Assembly (NCBI GenBank): GCA_947471745.1
Contig: CANJKZ010000723.1
Span: forward strand, 8,066,501 to 8,130,500
Direction: 5' to 3'
Length of the DNA: 64,000 bases
From: Closterium sp. Naga37s-1
Lineage: Eukaryota; Streptophyta; Zygnematophyceae; Desmidiales; Closteriaceae
Positions 62,391 through 64,000 of this stretch are shown piece after piece. The notes under the pieces are model-generated. The model saw only the letters and a program-made list of their open reading frames with translations. It searched no databases and had not been told where the DNA came from. Every line of letters starts with the position of its first letter. Position 1 is the stretch's first letter. A program made the position numbers and the translations under genes.

Positions 62391-63211
62391 TGTTGGTGCA
62401 ACCCTACGGTTTGCACTCGGCTTGTTGTCCGTGTGCGTGCATGTGTGTGTGTATGGAATGGTATGAGGGCATGGGATAATATATATTTCATGCTTATAAT
62501 TGTGTGTGAATGTTGAGTCATGATGTCGAGTGTGTGTGTCGAGTCAATAGCGAGTTATCGCTAGACGCGTGTTACGCGGTCGTTTGTGTCTCGCGCGCGG
62601 TTTCTATTTTGTCGTGCGCGGTTTCTATTTTGTCCTGTGTCGAACGTTCGGCGTGTCGCAGGTGTGTGCAGCAGACCCATCAAGAACTCAAGGATGAGTT
62701 TGTGATGAAGAGCCCGAGCCTTGGTGTCAAGCCTCAAGTGATTTTCGAAGCTCGCCAAAAAGGGTACACCTCAAGATATTGAAGATAGTTACATTACTTT
62801 GTGTAGTGTAACATTTTACTTGGTGTAGGCCCTAGTGAAGGGTAGTTTCGAGACCCTTCGTGGTTGGGGACAGTGTGGCACTGTTCCACATCACTGTAAC
62901 TCGGCTCTTGGGGTTTGTAGGAGCTGGGAGTCATTCCCAACTCGTAACTCTTCCTATCTTGTGTTCTAAGACTATAGTGGCTGCCATAGTACCGTTCGTT
63001 CAAACCGACGCTGTATCGTCAATTCTTTATCAAATCGTGCAATCTAAATTGCTAATTGTAGACGACGTGATGACGCTCCAGATCCAATTTGAATCAAGTC
63101 ATTTGCAGCTGTGAGCAGAACGCTATCAACGTTTGAAGCCGCTGTGCAGAAATCCGTCTGTGCTCTCTATCTTTCGTTTTATGCACATTCAAGCCTATTG
63201 TGACTATAACA
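62391..63211 (+). repeat. Copia-E 3' LTR
   Basis: 821 bp, followed by the second CATTC. Confidence 0.95.
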
Positions 63212-64000
63212 CATTCATTCAACGTTTCAAGCCACTCAACTCCAGCTACATGGCGCGATAGCAGATTCATCGGCATAAACAGTTCGGCAGTGTAACATAG
63301 TACACGCAGCAGATGGAGAGCTTCTTCAACCGAATAACGGACCTGCCCGAAGGGGAAAAAATTCAAGCGTATATTGAGGGGCTAAAAATGGAAGTCCGCC
63401 GACAGGTGATTGCCGCAAACTACAACAACTACCGCGACATGGTGTGTGTGTACCAGAGAGATTCGATGTGCTGACGCGAGGTCAACCCGAGACACGACGC
63501 CACGTGCCGAACCGATCATTTGGCACGAAGCGATTGGCACCACCCACGACCGCCGACCTGATGGATATCGACAAGATCAACGTGAAGCAGTGGTCGACAA
63601 AATATGAGAACTGTGAATTTTGCGGCGCGGCAGGACATCGACTCTTGGCGTGTTGGAAAATGAAGAAGGCACGAGCGGAGCTGAAGGGCAACAACAGTGC
63701 AGCACCCCCGAAGTCAAAAGTCCTGGCGACTTCAGAGCGGACGAAAAAAGGAGGACACGATGGCGCGGATTTAAAATGCTACGACCGGCCGGCAACAGGG
63801 GAAATTGCCAAGACAAATGGAGGCTCCGCGAAACAAGACTCTGCACCGACCGGGAAACTCCAGCCGAACACCCCCGAGAGTAAGAATATTTCCTCTCGAG
63901 GTTTTCAAGCCTTCAAAAAAATCAGGGGAGATTTTGAGGCCAAGAAAAAGCCTTCAGACATTATTCAGGTACCTGAGAAGTTGGGCAAACCACTCCGGAG

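Larger units (their letters stand above)
56725..63211 (+). mobile_element. Copia-E, full-length, looks whole
   Basis: 6487 bp with 821-bp LTRs (56725-57545 and 62391-63211; about three differences by eye), TG...CA ends and CATTC target duplication on both sides. The primer site TGGTATCAGAGC is at 57548 and the purine tract GAGGGGGAGTT precedes the 3' LTR. One long gag-pol frame fills the interior. No breaks are seen. Young; it inserted into the gag of G2. The lineage is shared with Copia-D (same gag type, purine tract and LTR end GACTATAACA). Confidence 0.95.
55463..64000 (+). mobile_element. Gypsy G2, plus copy (5' LTR and gag; runs off the window)
   Basis: 5' LTR 55463-55831 (TGTGAGAGTACG...), the primer site CTTGGTAATCAGAGCATG, a leader like that at 38278-37870 of the minus copy, then gag: the N-terminal HTDLDQTRAALQRIEELLAN, capsid ETFNANARDTDVRRFIATLE, interruption by Copia-E at 56725, and after 63212 the capsid end and zinc knuckle CEFCGAAGHRLLAC (near 63616). 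It is opposite in orientation to the copy at 25106-48259 but clearly the same family. Several breaks in the visible part; the remainder lies beyond the window. Confidence 0.85.

Overview
The window looks like repeat-rich nuclear DNA of a streptophyte, probably a charophyte-grade green alga. Three things point there: a plant-type cytosolic class I aldolase, Copia elements whose primer-binding sites match plant initiator tRNA-Met, and a Gypsy element that carries a cytosine methyltransferase. As I recall, the last arrangement is known from the charophyte Klebsormidium. I cannot name the species; a zygnematophyte such as Closterium is a guess. Almost everything here is nested LTR retrotransposon. 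The only host-type gene is an intronless fructose-bisphosphate aldolase, and it sits inside a retroelement.

Layout. Copia K (1-109 and 21935-about 23136) is split in its reverse transcriptase by a Gypsy array (110-21934, minus strand). The array reads: aldolase unit, LTR, Gypsy copy 1, LTR, Gypsy copy 2, LTR. Both Gypsy copies carry a DNMT3-like methyltransferase domain between protease and reverse transcriptase. Copy 1 is itself interrupted by a very young Copia-1 (2122-9202, identical 131-bp LTRs, CCTCC target duplication).

From 23137 to 50239 lies a mosaic of a second Copia family (pieces named Y, X, W, Y2 and Z) and a minus-strand chromodomain Gypsy, G2. G2 spans 25106-48259. It contains the young Copia-D (27643-34382, 1018-bp LTRs), a Copia remnant V, and a 9.6-kb block of broken Copia pieces lodged in its own 5' LTR. 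Several Copia insertions hit the same codons of the family's linker.

From 50240 to 55462 is old, decayed DNA: remains of a Gypsy (G3), a decayed Copia, two solo LTRs with target duplications, and a complete 345-bp TRIM with tRNA-like pol III promoter boxes. From 55463 to the end is a second G2 copy (plus strand), interrupted by Copia-E (56725-63211), which looks whole.

Relative ages follow from nesting and LTR identity: Copia-1, Copia-D and Copia-E are youngest, the Gypsy-DNMT array slightly older, the TRIM older, and G2, G3 and the broken Copia pieces oldest. Protein-family calls are by eye from motifs; no database search was possible.
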